DNA of 9,145 nucleotides, taken from contig JALUYN010000535.1 of NCBI GenBank assembly GCA_027012915.1, forward strand, positions 1 to 9,145. The letters run 5' to 3'. This stretch comes from Cellvibrionaceae bacterium (lineage in GTDB: Bacteria; Pseudomonadota; Gammaproteobacteria; Pseudomonadales; Cellvibrionaceae). Position 1 is the first letter of the stretch. Every line of letters starts with the position of its first letter. Under the pieces are notes generated by a model. It saw nothing but the letters and a program-made list of their open reading frames with translations. It was not told where the DNA came from and did not search any database. The position numbers and the translations under genes were made by a program. Shown piece after piece: positions 8,468 through 9,145 of this stretch.

Positions 8468-9145
8468 CTAGCTAATGGTTACCCAACGGCGATCTGCCAG
8501 TAACTGTACCGGGCGGTATTTGAGTTTGTAGTTCATTTTGTCACAGTCTTTGATCCAATAGCCGAGGTATACCGAGTTCAAATCCAGCGCTTGTGCATAT
8601 TGGAATTGCCACAGAATGGCAAAGACCCCGAGGCTGCGATCGGTGTGCTCAGGGTCGAAGAACGTGTACACCGCGGTAAGATCTTGCTGTAGTCGGTCCA
8701 TCACTGCGACTCCCACAAGCGTGTCTCCAAGCCAAAACTCTGCGTATTCCGTTACGTCCCAGGCGCTCACCAAAAATGAGGTGAATTGCTCTATTGATGG
8801 CGGGTACATATCTCCGTCACTGTGTCGGGTATTGATGTAGCGTTCGTACAGGGGGTAGTAGAGCTCAGTGTTCAAGCTGGTGGATATTTTTACTTCTATA
8901 TCGCTATTTTTTTTGAGGCAGCGACGCTGGCTGCGGTTGGGCGAGAAGCTTGCGGCAGGGACTCTGGTTGGAATACAGGCGTTACAATTTTGGCATTTGG
9001 GCCGGTAGAGGTGCTCGCCGCTGCGCCGAAAGCCTAGCTCAGAAAGATTGGAGTAGAGCTCCTGTGACATCTCCAGCTCTGGGTCCACGAATAGTGTGGT
9101 CGCCTTTTTATCCTCGAGGTAGCTGCAATTGTGAGGGTGTGTGGC
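8468..9145 (-). CDS. bpt: Aminoacyl-tRNA-protein transferase, Bpt/Ate family (N-terminus cut by window edge)
   Basis: Bpt moves leucine from Leu-tRNA to proteins beginning with Asp or Glu, creating primary N-degrons for ClpS and ClpAP. The reading frame stays open to the right edge, so 225 residues are visible; from memory of the pseudomonad homologue about ten are missing, including the true start. Visible are the N-terminal HNCSYL (C7, counting from the edge), the cysteine cluster PKCQNCNAC (C51, C54, C57), GDMYPPS and, in the C-terminal acetyltransferase-like half, AVYTFFDP and VYLGYWIKDCDKMNYK. A GTG at 9086-9088 could be mistaken for a start, but the frame upstream of it encodes conserved residues (HNCSYLEDKKATTLF). 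The family is often annotated ate (arginyl transferase); Vibrio vulnificus Bpt was shown to use leucine. Specificity here is inferred from family. infA lies downstream in the same direction; aat, a second N-degron transferase gene, is often the next gene upstream in relatives. Confidence 0.94.
   Translation of the reverse strand, partial: ATHPHNCSYLEDKKATTLFVDPELEMSQELYSNLSELGFRRSGEHLYRPKCQNCNACIPTRVPAASFSPNRSQRRCLKKNSDIEVKISTSLNTELYYPLYERYINTRHSDGDMYPPSIEQFTSFLVSAWDVTEYAEFWLGDTLVGVAVMDRLQQDLTAVYTFFDPEHTDRSLGVFAILWQFQYAQALDLNSVYLGYWIKDCDKMNYKLKYRPVQLLADRRWVTIS

Noticed and set aside
9086..9088. GTG as start of the bpt gene
   Set aside because: The frame continues upstream to the window edge and encodes family-conserved residues including the first cysteine, so this GTG is an internal valine.

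Overview
The window reads as an ordinary chromosomal core segment of a gammaproteobacterium, probably a marine or aquatic Pseudomonas-like or Cellvibrio/Hahella-like lineage. The evidence is the gene content and order (rluE, monomeric isocitrate dehydrogenase, dimeric isocitrate dehydrogenase, cspD, clpS, clpA, infA, bpt), which I recall as close to the order around icd and clpA in Pseudomonas aeruginosa, together with protein features typical of that class. By eye the base composition is about half G+C. I see no insertion sequence, phage gene, integrase, tRNA, rRNA or CRISPR array, and no sign of recent transfer.

Layout: (1) Minus strand, 1-955: a NUDIX hydrolase cut off by the left edge, preceded by the 23S rRNA pseudouridine synthase gene rluE. 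The two overlap by four bases (ATGA), and a 9-base tandem repeat lies at the junction. (2) 956-1101: a divergent promoter region. (3) Plus strand, 1102-4747: two unrelated NADP-dependent isocitrate dehydrogenases in tandem, the large monomeric enzyme (744 aa) and then the dimeric enzyme (417 aa), separated by a very long terminator-like hairpin. (4) Minus strand, 4793-5074: a CspD-like cold-shock-domain protein with a near-consensus promoter about 165 bases upstream and a long leader. (5) Plus strand, 5351-8053: clpS and clpA. (6) Minus strand, 8100-9145: infA (IF-1) and, upstream of it, bpt (also annotated ate), an aminoacyl-tRNA-protein transferase cut by the right edge.

How the genes work together: the isocitrate dehydrogenases catalyse the same TCA-cycle step, and the dimeric one keeps the serine that AceK phosphorylates in E. 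coli. ClpS, ClpA and Bpt belong to the bacterial N-degron pathway: Bpt adds leucine to N-terminal Asp/Glu, ClpS binds the resulting N-degron, and ClpA unfolds the substrate for ClpP. RluE and IF-1 act on the ribosome. I did not find a new multi-gene system. The points most worth a second look are small-scale: the 70-base hairpin between the two dehydrogenases, the repeat at the rluE/NUDIX junction, the cspD leader, and a shared palindromic -10 region between rluE and the monomeric dehydrogenase gene.
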